Shown: positions 28,543-38,968 of the stretch, piece after piece
Position numbering within the stretch: position 1 is the stretch's first letter
How the letters are laid out: each line of letters starts with the position of its first letter
Origin: an uncultured Prevotella sp.
GTDB taxonomy: Bacteria; Bacteroidota; Bacteroidia; Bacteroidales; Bacteroidaceae
Length of the DNA stretch: 47,249 nucleotides
NCBI GenBank assembly: GCA_947170725.1
Contig: CAMVUM010000026.1
Location: 1 to 47,249, forward strand
Direction: 5' to 3'
Notes under the pieces: generated by a model
The model's database searches: none
What the model was told of the DNA's origin: nothing
Seen by the model: only the letters and a program-made list of their open reading frames with translations
Program-made: the position numbers and the translations under genes

Positions 28543-31431
28543 ATGAAGAAACTCTTTTTCTGTATCTCTCTCGTTTTGACGGGATTGATGACTTCCTGCG
28601 TAGATAAATACGAGGAAGTGGATGCTGAGTCCAAACCTTCATGGCTGGGCGAAAGCATTTATGCGGAATTGAAGAATCCGAATCAGGAAGCCCTGACTGG
28701 CTCTTTCAACACCTATCTTAGGTTGGTGGATGACCTCGGGGAGGCGGAAACGCTGAACAAGACTGGTAGTAAGACTGTCTTCCCCGCTAACGATGAGGCA
28801 TTCGAGCGCTTTTTTAAAAGCAACGAATGGGGAGTAACATCTTATGAGCAACTGACAGAAGCGCAGAAGAAACTCCTGCTCTATTCTTCTATTATCGACA
28901 ATGCCATGCTTGTCAGCATGTTGTCGAATACGAGTGGTTCTGACGGTATCGTGCGCGGCTTCGCGATGAAGCATCAGACAGCTATCAATGCCATTGATAC
29001 CATTTCGCATTTCTATAATGCGTCGGAAATGCCCGAGAACAACAAGTATTGGGAGAAGTATTATGAAAAAGGTATTGATGTCGTTTGTGACAACACAACA
29101 CCGATGATGATCCATCTCACACGTGAGTATATGGTCAACAACAGTATCACGACGGTTGGACAGGGTAGTGACTTCGAGATTATAACAGGTCAACCCTATA
29201 CCGATGGTGCTGCCTACATCTTCAATGACCGAATTATCACGAAGGGTGAGTATTCTGACGGTAAGACATGTCAGAACGGATACATCCATCAGGTGGAGAA
29301 CGTACTCATGCCTCCGGGAAACCTTGCTCAGGAAATTGCCTTGGACAAGGAAACGTCACTTTATAGCCGTATGGTTGAATATTTTTCAGCTCCCTATTTT
29401 GACAGAGGAACAACTAACGCATACAATGCATCGGCTATTCAGTATGGCAAACCGATTATTGATTCAATTTTCCAGAAGCGCTACTTCAGCGACAACTCGC
29501 AGACGGAACAGCTTCAGTATGACCCCGATGGTCTGCTGGTGGAGGCAACACTGAAGTTCGACCCGGGATGGAATACATATCAGATGAAGCAGGCTGCGGG
29601 AATCTCGGCTGACAACTCTATCGCCGATGTTGCCGCTATGTTCGTTCCTGTAAACTCTGCCGTTGAAGAGTATTTCCTTCCTGGTGGTGCCGGTTCCTAT
29701 TTCATGGATATCTACGGAGAAGCTCCCAACACACAGGAGAATCTGCGCGGCAATATTGACGCCCTTTGGCAGAAGCGTCCGGATGTTATCTCTAAGATTA
29801 TCCGTAACCTTCAGAACGTATCTTTCTCTTCTTCCGTGCCGAGCAAGTTCCCGACGCTGACCAGCGACGGTGGCGAGTTCCTTGGTCTGACACTTTCTGA
29901 TCTGCAGAAAAAGAACGGTCAGGAAAGCTCGTATGACGTTAAGTTTGCCAATAACGGAATCATCTATAAGCTCAACCGCGTTATCGCTCCTGATGAGTTC
30001 AGTTCTGTTTTCGCCCCCGCTTCGTTCTATCCCGATCTGCAGGTGATGAGATATATGGTAGAGCAGCCGAGCTCTGGTGCCGGTTGTGACTTTATCTACT
30101 ATCTTCTGGCCATGCAGGCAAACTATGCCTTCATGATTCCGGAAGACAAAGCTTTCTCTGAGTATATGTATGTCGACCCTGCTACACTTGGCAAGGTGGA
30201 GCCGGAAGCAATCAAGTTCACATACGTTTATGATCCTGTTAACAAGAACTACAAGTTCAAGGCCGAGCGTTATAAATATGATATAAAGACAAATCAGCCG
30301 GGCGCTTTCGTTTCTGAAATCTCAAACGTGACAACTCTGAAGTCTCAGATAAACGACATCCTTAACTACCATACTGTGGTGTTGGAGGCTGGCGAAACAT
30401 TCGGAACGAACAACTATTATAAGACCAAGAACGGCGGTGCCATCAAAATTATCGGTAAGGTAGAGGAGGGCAATCAGATTGTCAGCGGTGCTCAGATTGA
30501 CAACGGTCAGGCTCCTTCTGTCATCGGCGACGTCATTCAGGAGACCAACGGTGTTGCTATCCGTCTCGACCATGTGCTCGAAGCTCCGCGTAACAGCGTC
30601 TATAAGATGCTGTCAGACATTCACAAAGACCGCTTTGCAAAGTTCTTTGAGATTTGTGAGTATCTTGATGGAGCCAGTGATATGATGACATGGCTGGGCA
30701 TTAGCGACGTTCCCAATGACTTCGGTGTCAGCGAGCAGGACCAGTACACGATTTTCACAAGTACCTACGGAACCGGCTCAAACGCAATTGCAGACGCATG
30801 TCTTGATATGAATGTCAAGATGTTCAATACATACAATTATACACTCTTGGTTCCGTCTAACGATGCTATGGATGCCGCTTATGCAAACGGTCTGCCGCAT
30901 ATAACGGAAATGGACGCCCTCTATTCTGCTTCTATCGAGAAAGACGACGATGATCCTACAATTGAAGAGGACAAGAGCCTGCTCCGCAACCAGCTTCTGA
31001 CTCTGCGCAACTTTGTGCGCTACCACTTCCACAATGTTTCTGTTTATGCAGACAATGTGGTGAACAGTGGCCGCGAGGAGCGTTACAACACGATGTACAT
31101 GACACCGGAAGGCGTACCTTATTCTATATATGTATCTGGAGGAAGTGGAAAGCTCAATATCAAGGACGGTCACGGAACAGTTCATGTTGTTGACGCCAAC
31201 AACACTGGTCGCCTGTCGAACATCATGGCACGTGACTATTGGTTCAACGACGAGAAGACAACGCGTGCTTCGGAGATAAAGACATCTTCTTTCTGTGTTA
31301 TCCATGAGTTGTCTGAGGCAATGAACTGGCAGACTGATGATACACGCTTTGACAAGAAGTGGAGAACAGCGGCTGCAAAAGCGCGTTCCCTCGACGAATA
31401 TAAGAGACTGAAAGCTAAGAATCAACTTTAA
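28543..31431 (+). CDS. surface lipoprotein with four fasciclin (FAS1) domains
   Basis: This 962-residue lipoprotein has a signal with lipobox LMTSC (Cys19), followed by acidic residues (VDKYEEVD), which in Bacteroidota favours surface exposure. Four FAS1-like domains can be traced by their H1 motifs: TVFPANDEAFERFF (about residue 81), MFVPVNSAVEEYF (366), AFMIPEDKAFSEYM (529) and TLLVPSNDAMDAAY (767). They also show YH-type motifs (LNYHTVVLE, VRYHFHNVS) and terminal GYIHQVENVL-type ends. FAS1 domains are adhesion or ligand-binding folds. The gene opens the operon, 11 bp before susC, the place usually taken by a glycan-binding lipoprotein or susC itself. A glycan- or protein-binding surface role is inferred. 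Confidence 0.85.
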   Translation: MKKLFFCISLVLTGLMTSCVDKYEEVDAESKPSWLGESIYAELKNPNQEALTGSFNTYLRLVDDLGEAETLNKTGSKTVFPANDEAFERFFKSNEWGVTSYEQLTEAQKKLLLYSSIIDNAMLVSMLSNTSGSDGIVRGFAMKHQTAINAIDTISHFYNASEMPENNKYWEKYYEKGIDVVCDNTTPMMIHLTREYMVNNSITTVGQGSDFEIITGQPYTDGAAYIFNDRIITKGEYSDGKTCQNGYIHQVENVLMPPGNLAQEIALDKETSLYSRMVEYFSAPYFDRGTTNAYNASAIQYGKPIIDSIFQKRYFSDNSQTEQLQYDPDGLLVEATLKFDPGWNTYQMKQAAGISADNSIADVAAMFVPVNSAVEEYFLPGGAGSYFMDIYGEAPNTQENLRGNIDALWQKRPDVISKIIRNLQNVSFSSSVPSKFPTLTSDGGEFLGLTLSDLQKKNGQESSYDVKFANNGIIYKLNRVIAPDEFSSVFAPASFYPDLQVMRYMVEQPSSGAGCDFIYYLLAMQANYAFMIPEDKAFSEYMYVDPATLGKVEPEAIKFTYVYDPVNKNYKFKAERYKYDIKTNQPGAFVSEISNVTTLKSQINDILNYHTVVLEAGETFGTNNYYKTKNGGAIKIIGKVEEGNQIVSGAQIDNGQAPSVIGDVIQETNGVAIRLDHVLEAPRNSVYKMLSDIHKDRFAKFFEICEYLDGASDMMTWLGISDVPNDFGVSEQDQYTIFTSTYGTGSNAIADACLDMNVKMFNTYNYTLLVPSNDAMDAAYANGLPHITEMDALYSASIEKDDDDPTIEEDKSLLRNQLLTLRNFVRYHFHNVSVYADNVVNSGREERYNTMYMTPEGVPYSIYVSGGSGKLNIKDGHGTVHVVDANNTGRLSNIMARDYWFNDEKTTRASEIKTSSFCVIHELSEAMNWQTDDTRFDKKWRTAAAKARSLDEYKRLKAKNQL

Positions 31432-31442
31432 AGAGCACTACT

Positions 31443-34400
31443 ATGAATATAAAAAGATTTCTGTTCGCTGCCTTGCTCTGTGTAGTCAGTCAGGCTGTAC
31501 TGGCGCAGGCAAAGCGAATATCGGGTACGGTTACAGACAACGACGGCCCGGTTATGATGGGTAATGTGGTCGAGGTTGATGCAAACGATCGTATCGTGTC
31601 GGCCGCACAGACTGACTTCAATGGTAATTTCTCACTTCAAGTGAAGAATCCGAAGAACAAGTTGAAAATTTCTTATGTGGGTGACAAAACCAAGATTGTG
31701 CCCATCGGTGCCCAGACTGTATTTAAAATTCAGTTGCAGCCGGAGTCGACAGCACTGAAGGAAGTGACGGTAAGATCAAAGCGCTCAAGTACGGGCGGTC
31801 TGATGATGTCAAAGAAAGAAGTTGCTGTTTCGCAGCAGACAATGGATATGTCTTCGGTTGAAGGACTTTCGTTTACTTCAGCCGACGAAGCTCTCCAGGG
31901 TGAGATTGCCGGTCTTGACATTGTGTCAAACTCCGGTAACCTCGGTGCTGGAACGACCATGCGTCTGCGTGGTGTGACGACCATCAACGGTGATGCCAAC
32001 CCTCTGATCGTTGTTGACGAGCAGATTTTCGACAATCCGGATGAAAACTTCGACTTTGCCAATGCAAATGAGGAACAGTATGCTTCATTGCTGTCGGTGA
32101 ATGTTGAAGATATTGCAAGCATCACGGTCTTGAAGGATGCTGCCGCCACAGCCGTATGGGGTGTGAACGGTTCGAATGGTGTAATCAAGATTACAACGAA
32201 GCGTGGTTCACGTGGTAAGACGCGTGTCAACTTCAAATATATGTTCTCTGGAACATGGATGCCCGACGGCTACAACCTGCTCAACGGTGATGACTACACC
32301 ATGCTTATGAAAGAGGCTTTCTACAACCCGAAACAGGCTTCCAACTCAACGACCGACATCTACGAGTTGAACTATCTCGGTGACAGATGGTCTGACTCAG
32401 AGAACTGGAACAATAACACTGACTGGGTTGACAAGATCTCGCAGTTCGGTCAGAAGCATGACTACTCGCTCAATATCTCCGGTGGTGGTCAGAAAGCAAC
32501 ATTCCGTATCAGTGCTGGTTATACACATCAGACAGGTACGGTCATCAAGCAGGAGCTTGACCGTTTCACCACCCGTCTGGCTCTCGACTTCAACGTCAGT
32601 GAGCGCATCCGTTTCTCAACGAACTTCTCATTGACATACACAGACAACCAGAAGAACTTCTATGACAACCTGTTGGGACGCGCTCAGCAGATTGCTCCTA
32701 ACATGTCTGTTTATCGTCAGAATGCTGACGGCTCTGATACGGATGAGTTCTATGTGATGAATCCTAATGCTATCGGCAATACTCACATGTCGCCGGCATA
32801 TGGAAACTATTCGTCTTACGAATTGCGTGCCATCCGTAGTTTGGGTAACCCTGTCGCAATCGCCAATCTTGCAGCAAATCGTGAGAAAGTCTATCGTCTG
32901 AATCCTGACTTCAACTTGAAGTATGAACTGCTCGGAATCGAGGAGGGCAAGCACAGACTTACGTTCAACGGACGTGTCTACTTCGATATCTATGCAAAGA
33001 GCGCACCGAAGTATATTCCCGCAGCTTTGGCTACGGAGAGATGGTCCGACGGAAGCTACAATACTTCTTCAACAGAAGAGTCTAACCGTTTCAAGGTGAA
33101 CGGACGTGCTTCGCTGACATATACTCCGTATTTCGGAAATGACGACTGGAACGGACAGATCATGGCTCAGTATGAAATGGGAACAGAAAAGTATAACAAC
33201 CAGAAGATGGAGATGCGTCAGATCCCTACCGGTCTCTCTGCTCCTACGGTTCCCGGTTTACTTCAGAGCATGGCAAGCAGCAGTTCTCAGTTTAATTCTC
33301 AGAATGCTATCGTTACAGGTTTCCTTTCTTACAAGGAGCGCTACATCGCAAGTTTCTCATACCGTATGGACGGAACGTCACGCCTTGGTCCGAAGAACAA
33401 GTGGGTTCATTCTCCCGGTGTTTCTTTGCGTTACAACATTAGCGAAGAGAAGTTCATGAGACCTCTAGAGAAGGTTGTGACCATGTTAGGTCTCCGTGCC
33501 AGCTGGGGTATTGTCGGCAAGCAGCCGTCAAAGGACTATCTGTTCTACAACAGCTACAATACGAGCGCTTCACACTACGGTAGTAACACCGGCACATGGC
33601 TCCCGGTGGCAACATTGAGCAGTATGAAGCTCGACAATCTGAATGTGGAGAAGACTGAGAGCTACAACCTCGGTTTCAACCTTGAACTCTTCAACAAGTT
33701 TGAGATTGACTTCGACTACTATGACAAGAAGACCACAGACCTTCTTATGGAGAAACTCAGCATCCCGACAATGACCGGTTTCCCGACGTTGTCTTATGCA
33801 AACGTTGGTGAGATGACCAACAAGGGATGGGAATTGAACTTCAATGCACGTGAATTCTTCAAGTATAAGAAGTTCTCAATAAGTGCCAGCTTCAACATCG
33901 CCCAGAACGACAACAAGCTGACACAGATGGACGAAACAGTATTAGACTCGCAGAATGCGGCTTGGAACTACTCTGACCGTGGTAAATATCTGCAGCGCGT
34001 TGCTATCGGTGCTGCCCTCGGTTCTATCTACGGTTTCCGCTACAAGGGTGTTTACCAGTACACATACGACTATCTGGAGAACTACAAGAAAGAGAACAAT
34101 CTGACAACTGCTCAGTATGAAAACTGGATTAACGGTCTGTTGTCTCAGGGCAAGACCGCTCCGGTCGTGACAGATGCCAACGGACGTGTTCTCATGGATC
34201 CGGAATCCGGACGTCCTAAGCGCATGGTCTACAACTATTCTGACGGAACTTCTACATATCAGTTCCAGGGTGGTGACGCTATCTACGAGGATATCAACCA
34301 CGACGGTCAGATCAACCAGCTTGACATTGTCTACCTCGGCAACTCACAGCCGAAGGTCAACGGAGGTCTCAACCTCACGCTCAAATATGGCAACTTCAGC

Positions 34401-34838
34401 ATCAAGGGACGTTTCATGTATCGTTTCGGAAACAAGGTTGTCAACTTTGCCCGCATGGAGCTGGAGAAGATGAGCACGACATACAACCAGAGTGCAACAG
34501 TTAACTACCGTTGGCGTAAGGATGGCGACGTGACTCCGATGCCTCGCGCCATGTATGACACTGCTTACAACTGGCAGGGTTCTGACCGCTATGTCGAGGA
34601 CGGTTCTTTCGTCCGTTTCCAGAATATCCAGGTTTCCTACAGCTTCCCGCAGAAGAAGATCAAGAAGTTTGGTCTCAACCAGCTTCAGCTCTACTTCTCT
34701 ATGGACAACCTCTACTGCTGGACGAAGTATAGCGGTGTTGACCCCGAAGTTTCTCCGAAGGGATGGGGTATCGCGGAAGACAAATCGCAGACTCCGCGTT
34801 CAAAGCAGTTTACCGCAAGTATTAACATTGGATTCTAA
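31443..34838 (+). CDS. SusC-family TonB-dependent receptor (first pair)
   Basis: The 1131-residue outer-membrane transporter starts with a signal peptide (MNIKRFLFAALLCVVSQAVLA). Next is a carboxypeptidase-regulatory-like domain (RISGTVTDNDGPVMMGNVVEV..., DFNGNFSLQVK, about 25-105). The plug follows (SADEALQGEIAGLDIVSNSGNLGAGTTMRLRG and ITVLKDAAATAVWGVNGSNGVIKITTKRG), then a long beta-barrel. The C-terminus is phenylalanine (IGF), as in outer-membrane barrels. SusC proteins import oligosaccharides or peptides with energy from TonB, capped by the SusD lipoprotein encoded 15 bp downstream. The cargo is not given by the sequence. Only 11 bp separate it from the fasciclin gene. Confidence 0.96.
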   Translation: MNIKRFLFAALLCVVSQAVLAQAKRISGTVTDNDGPVMMGNVVEVDANDRIVSAAQTDFNGNFSLQVKNPKNKLKISYVGDKTKIVPIGAQTVFKIQLQPESTALKEVTVRSKRSSTGGLMMSKKEVAVSQQTMDMSSVEGLSFTSADEALQGEIAGLDIVSNSGNLGAGTTMRLRGVTTINGDANPLIVVDEQIFDNPDENFDFANANEEQYASLLSVNVEDIASITVLKDAAATAVWGVNGSNGVIKITTKRGSRGKTRVNFKYMFSGTWMPDGYNLLNGDDYTMLMKEAFYNPKQASNSTTDIYELNYLGDRWSDSENWNNNTDWVDKISQFGQKHDYSLNISGGGQKATFRISAGYTHQTGTVIKQELDRFTTRLALDFNVSERIRFSTNFSLTYTDNQKNFYDNLLGRAQQIAPNMSVYRQNADGSDTDEFYVMNPNAIGNTHMSPAYGNYSSYELRAIRSLGNPVAIANLAANREKVYRLNPDFNLKYELLGIEEGKHRLTFNGRVYFDIYAKSAPKYIPAALATERWSDGSYNTSSTEESNRFKVNGRASLTYTPYFGNDDWNGQIMAQYEMGTEKYNNQKMEMRQIPTGLSAPTVPGLLQSMASSSSQFNSQNAIVTGFLSYKERYIASFSYRMDGTSRLGPKNKWVHSPGVSLRYNISEEKFMRPLEKVVTMLGLRASWGIVGKQPSKDYLFYNSYNTSASHYGSNTGTWLPVATLSSMKLDNLNVEKTESYNLGFNLELFNKFEIDFDYYDKKTTDLLMEKLSIPTMTGFPTLSYANVGEMTNKGWELNFNAREFFKYKKFSISASFNIAQNDNKLTQMDETVLDSQNAAWNYSDRGKYLQRVAIGAALGSIYGFRYKGVYQYTYDYLENYKKENNLTTAQYENWINGLLSQGKTAPVVTDANGRVLMDPESGRPKRMVYNYSDGTSTYQFQGGDAIYEDINHDGQINQLDIVYLGNSQPKVNGGLNLTLKYGNFSIKGRFMYRFGNKVVNFARMELEKMSTTYNQSATVNYRWRKDGDVTPMPRAMYDTAYNWQGSDRYVEDGSFVRFQNIQVSYSFPQKKIKKFGLNQLQLYFSMDNLYCWTKYSGVDPEVSPKGWGIAEDKSQTPRSKQFTASINIGF

Positions 34839-34853
34839 AAAACGACTTGTAGT

Positions 34854-36605
34854 ATGAAAAAATACTTATCAATGATATTGGCAGCTTTCCTTGCCACCTC
34901 ATGTATGGACATGGAGTTGCTGCCTAATGACAAAACTGTTGATGAAGACTTCTGGCAGTCTAAGTCTGACGTAGCCCTGATGGTCAATGGTGCCTACAAG
35001 CAGTTTGCCAGTACAGACGTTCAGCAGCGTCTTATCGTCTGGGGAGGATTCCGCTCTGACGAATTGGTCGTCAATACAGCTGTTCCAACGTCAGACGGTA
35101 CGCGTGTCGCCCTCAATCAGATATACGAAGTGAACATAGAGACGACAAACACATTCTCCAATTGGGCTTCACTTTATACAGTGATCAACTATTGCAATAT
35201 TGTGATGGAAAAGGCTGGAGCAGTTATGGAGATAGACCCTTCATATACTCAGGGCGACTATCTCAGTGACCGTTCACAGATGTTGGCTCTCCGTGCTTTG
35301 TGTTATTTCTATCTGGTGCGCACCTTCCGTGACGTTCCCTATACGACAACAGCATACATGTCGGAAAGTCAGGACCGCGTCATTCCTCAGCTTCCTCCGA
35401 CAGAGGTGTTGCAGAACTGCATCAACGATCTGCTTGAAGCCGAGAAAAACGCCTTGTCTCCCCAGATTTCCGGATGGAAGCGTGTCGGTCTGCTGACAAA
35501 AGACGGAATACAGTCTATATTGGCCGACATTTATCTTTGGCGTGCATCAGTGTTGCATAGCGATGCCGACTATCAGGCGGCAATCGATTACTGCGACAAG
35601 GTGATTGAGTCTAAGAAGAATCAGTATCAGCAGAATCAGGGTAATGGCGCTATAAGCGAGAAACTCGACTATCTGCATGCGATGGGAGGATCTGCTTTTG
35701 AGGACCTCTACATATCCCAGAACTCGGAAGAAAGTATCTTTGAGACACAGTATAATACGGATGCCAGCGGTACCAATACAGGATTGGCGCAGATGTATTC
35801 TGAATATAAGAAGAATGACGGGTCTGCATATCTTCAGGCTTCCTCGAAGTTCGGTGCAGCTACTGTAAAGTCTTCAAAGGGTGACAACATGACGGCAATG
35901 GAACTATACATCAATGATATGGATGCACGTTTCTGGAACAACTGTATTGGAGCAAGCAGCGGAACCGAAAACCCGCTTCCTGTATCTAAGTATGTCAACC
36001 AAAACGTCAACTATATTAGTGGAACTGTTCCTTCAAAGCCGATAAATAGTGCTTTCACTTTGAATTTCGACAACTACGCTGAGAACTTCATCATCTACCG
36101 CTTGGCCGACATTCTGTTGATGAAGGCAGAGGCTTTGGTCGCTTCAGTCAAGTTGGCCGGTGATAATGTCGATCCGGAGGACACCCGTTTGGCCGATGCT
36201 TTGGAACTTGTGAATCAGGTTTACAAGCGTTCGCTTGACGAGAGCCAGTGGGCGACGATGACTTATACTGGTTATACAGGTGTCGTTGAACTTGAGAATC
36301 TCATTCTTCAGGAGCGTCTGCGTGAGCTTTGCTTCGAAGGCAAGCGTTGGTTTGACCTCCTCCGCTATAACTACCGCAATCAGGATACTCCGTGTAACTA
36401 TGGAACTATGTTGGCCGATCAGGGTAGCTTCATGAAGAATACTCAGGACTTCCTCGATATCGTAGGTACCAAGTATGACAATGGAGCCTCACGCACGAAT
36501 AAGATGAAGGAAGAGCCCCGTCTCTATATGCCGGTGCCCCATTCCGACATCATTACTTGCAAGCCGTGGCTGAGACAGAACCCTGGTTATACAGATAAGA
36601 ATTGA
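34854..36605 (+). CDS. SusD/RagB-family lipoprotein (first pair)
   Basis: The 583-residue lipoprotein has lipobox LATSC (Cys17). It shows the alpha-helical TPR-like SusD architecture: SDVALMVNGAYKQF near the N-terminus, SQMLALRALCYFYLVRTFRDVPYTT, RLADILLMKAEALVA and LILQERLRELCFEGKRWFDLLRYN near the C-terminus. It ends in RLYMPVPHSDIITCKPWLRQNPGY, also typical. SusD forms the lid that captures substrate for the SusC barrel encoded just upstream. The tail is followed by a 167-bp gap. Confidence 0.96.
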   Translation: MKKYLSMILAAFLATSCMDMELLPNDKTVDEDFWQSKSDVALMVNGAYKQFASTDVQQRLIVWGGFRSDELVVNTAVPTSDGTRVALNQIYEVNIETTNTFSNWASLYTVINYCNIVMEKAGAVMEIDPSYTQGDYLSDRSQMLALRALCYFYLVRTFRDVPYTTTAYMSESQDRVIPQLPPTEVLQNCINDLLEAEKNALSPQISGWKRVGLLTKDGIQSILADIYLWRASVLHSDADYQAAIDYCDKVIESKKNQYQQNQGNGAISEKLDYLHAMGGSAFEDLYISQNSEESIFETQYNTDASGTNTGLAQMYSEYKKNDGSAYLQASSKFGAATVKSSKGDNMTAMELYINDMDARFWNNCIGASSGTENPLPVSKYVNQNVNYISGTVPSKPINSAFTLNFDNYAENFIIYRLADILLMKAEALVASVKLAGDNVDPEDTRLADALELVNQVYKRSLDESQWATMTYTGYTGVVELENLILQERLRELCFEGKRWFDLLRYNYRNQDTPCNYGTMLADQGSFMKNTQDFLDIVGTKYDNGASRTNKMKEEPRLYMPVPHSDIITCKPWLRQNPGYTDKN

Positions 36606-36772
36606 CAGACAGATGACTGAGAAGAGTTGAATGAAATATATAATATGTGAGTGATACGAAGGGATGACGGCAGTGCAGTCACAGTGCCGTCTCCCCATAC
36701 TCCGCTAATTTCATCAGCAGACTCCTTTCAAAGAAATCTTGAATAAAAAACAAAGAAAAAGCATAATTAAAT
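36606..36772 (+). other. intra-operon gap with hairpin
   Basis: The gap between the first SusD and the second fasciclin gene has a small stem GACGGCA (36666-36672) with TGCCGTC (36685-36691). There is no T-run and no convincing promoter. The second half of the locus is probably transcribed by read-through, or from a promoter I cannot see. The hairpin may lower the amount of the downstream genes. Confidence 0.4.
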
Positions 36773-38947
36773 ATGAAAATCATCAATAGCAAAAAAATTG
36801 TTGTCGCTTTGGCGGCAGTAGGCATGATGGTGACAGCTTGTAATCCGGAGCCGGATGAGGATGCGAAGACTTCCGGCAATTATGATGCTGAAACCACTGG
36901 TCTGACTATAGGTGCTATGATAGACGAAGATGCCAATCTGTCTTCATTCAACTATATTCTCCAGCGCTGTGGAATGGATCGGATGATGAAGTCATACGGA
37001 CAGTACACTTGCTTTGCTCCGTCAAATGAGGCCATCGCCGAGTATATTGACAGCCTTTATAAAGCAGAGGACAATCACAACTCCATGACGGAAAACTCAT
37101 TGGAGGGACTCTCCGACAGTCTCTGCAATGACATCGCGCTTTATCACCTGACTTCTACTCCGCAGGAACTTAGCATGCTGGGTGGTAACGGAAAGACTAT
37201 AACCACGATGTTGCGCCGGGCTATGAGCACCAGTGTGGACAGCGAGGGTCTGATTCTTCTCAATAGCCGTGCTCATATCATTGGCAGTAACGACGTGACG
37301 GGAGAGGTTAAGGGAACCAATGGTATTCTTTATCGTCTTGACATGGTCGTTCCGCGTAACAACAGCAAGATGAACGACGTGTTTGCAGAGCTTGAGGGCT
37401 ACACCATTTTTGCCGAGGCTCTGAAGCGCACAGGTCTTGATGACTCCATCAGCGTAACCCAGAAGACAGACGAGATGGGCATGCCGATTGTATATCAGCT
37501 GGATGACTGTACGGACAATATGGCCAACAACGCCGAGTGCTACTGGCCCAAGACTTGTGACGTCAAGTTCACTATATTTGCCGAATCAGATGAAATTATC
37601 AAGAAGACGCTGACTGACGCAGGATACAATCCTACGACTGATGACACTGAAGGATGGTTCCAGGCTTTGGCAAAATATTGCGGACAGGTTTATGGCGGTG
37701 CTTCCGGATGGTATGACTATGTAAATGAGAAAGGCATACAGGTCAGCACCGGTGAGGACTACACCAACCGTTTCAATGTTGTCAACATGTTCATGGCTTA
37801 TCACATCCTTTATTGTGGAATGCCTTACAATGAACTTGTATTCATGCGTCCGGGAACAACTACCAACCCGCCGCAAGGACTTCTGTGGAACTACTGTAAC
37901 GGTGGTGAGCCTTACGACTATTATGAGACGATGCTTCCCAATACGCTTGTGAAGATCTGGAATCCGCGTAACAGCCGTGGTTCAAGGATTTATATCAACC
38001 GTTGGGTGCAGAACAACACTCTGACAGACGACCCGACATCAATGGGTTCTGCCGGTATGCATACTGTGATGCAGGAAGGTGTTGAGGTCCAGAACCCAGA
38101 TGAGACAATCAAGGACAAGTCGGCTACAATCAACGGTTACATTATTCCTATCAAGAGTATGCTTGTTTATGACAAGAATGTTCCTCAGGGTGTGCTCAAC
38201 GAGCGTCTGCGCTTTGACTCTTCTACGTTCTTGCCTGAGCTGGTGAACAATGGTTTCCGTTATCTCTCTGTTGACGAGGCCAGTGGTTTGAACTCAGGCG
38301 GTCATGGCACACGTATCGCTTTCCCGCTCAACTTCTTCGACAATGTTGTATGCTACTCGACAACTACTGTGCTCCGATACAACGTGAAAGGTTGGTATCG
38401 CGCTTATCAGGCCGACGCATTCCAGGGATGGGGTGTTTACGACTTGGCCATCAAGCTCCCGCCGGTTCCTACGAATGAATATGAGCTCCGTCTGTTCTAC
38501 ACTCCGATGGACCATGCTGGTATGATGCAGTTCTATATGGGTAAGAGCAGTGCGAAGAACACTATGGTTCCTCTGGGTATTCCTCTTGATGCACGTATTG
38601 ACGAGACTGACCCGCTTATCGGTTGGACATCGTTCTATGATGAGGACGACATGGGTGTTGCCAGCGATCAGGCTATGCGCAACCGTGGTTACATGCGTGG
38701 CCCGTATTCGTTCTTTGGCGGTACGAACGTTACTGTTGGTAACGAAACGAACGCAAACTGCCGTGGTGACGGAGTTGCTACTCTTCGTTTGATTCTCGGT
38801 ACGGACCGTTATCTCCAGAGCGACGACCATTGGTTCCGTATCAAGAGTGTCATCGACGACAAGGATTTGAAGTGGCAGCTTGACTTTGTTGAGCTTGTAC
38901 CTACAAGTGTTGTCAATAGCAATACATACGCAGAAGACTGGTATTAA
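36773..38947 (+). CDS. fasciclin (FAS1) domain lipoprotein with C-terminal beta domain
   Basis: The 724-residue lipoprotein has lipobox VTAC (Cys23) followed by NPEPDEDAK, an acidic surface-export-like stretch. Two FAS1 domains are seen by TCFAPSNEAIAEYI (about residue 79) with DIALYHLTSTP, and TIFAESDEIIKKTL (about 267) with MAYHILYCG. Residues 520-724 form a separate beta-rich domain with many aromatics (GWYRAYQADAFQGWGVYDLAIKLP, YELRLFYTPMDHAGMMQFYMG, RYLQSDDHWFRIK). It may be the ligand-binding part. The gene is 21 bp from the next fasciclin gene, so the pair is probably translated together. Confidence 0.8.
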   Translation: MKIINSKKIVVALAAVGMMVTACNPEPDEDAKTSGNYDAETTGLTIGAMIDEDANLSSFNYILQRCGMDRMMKSYGQYTCFAPSNEAIAEYIDSLYKAEDNHNSMTENSLEGLSDSLCNDIALYHLTSTPQELSMLGGNGKTITTMLRRAMSTSVDSEGLILLNSRAHIIGSNDVTGEVKGTNGILYRLDMVVPRNNSKMNDVFAELEGYTIFAEALKRTGLDDSISVTQKTDEMGMPIVYQLDDCTDNMANNAECYWPKTCDVKFTIFAESDEIIKKTLTDAGYNPTTDDTEGWFQALAKYCGQVYGGASGWYDYVNEKGIQVSTGEDYTNRFNVVNMFMAYHILYCGMPYNELVFMRPGTTTNPPQGLLWNYCNGGEPYDYYETMLPNTLVKIWNPRNSRGSRIYINRWVQNNTLTDDPTSMGSAGMHTVMQEGVEVQNPDETIKDKSATINGYIIPIKSMLVYDKNVPQGVLNERLRFDSSTFLPELVNNGFRYLSVDEASGLNSGGHGTRIAFPLNFFDNVVCYSTTTVLRYNVKGWYRAYQADAFQGWGVYDLAIKLPPVPTNEYELRLFYTPMDHAGMMQFYMGKSSAKNTMVPLGIPLDARIDETDPLIGWTSFYDEDDMGVASDQAMRNRGYMRGPYSFFGGTNVTVGNETNANCRGDGVATLRLILGTDRYLQSDDHWFRIKSVIDDKDLKWQLDFVELVPTSVVNSNTYAEDWY

Positions 38948-38968
38948 TATACTAAAAGAGATAAGAAT

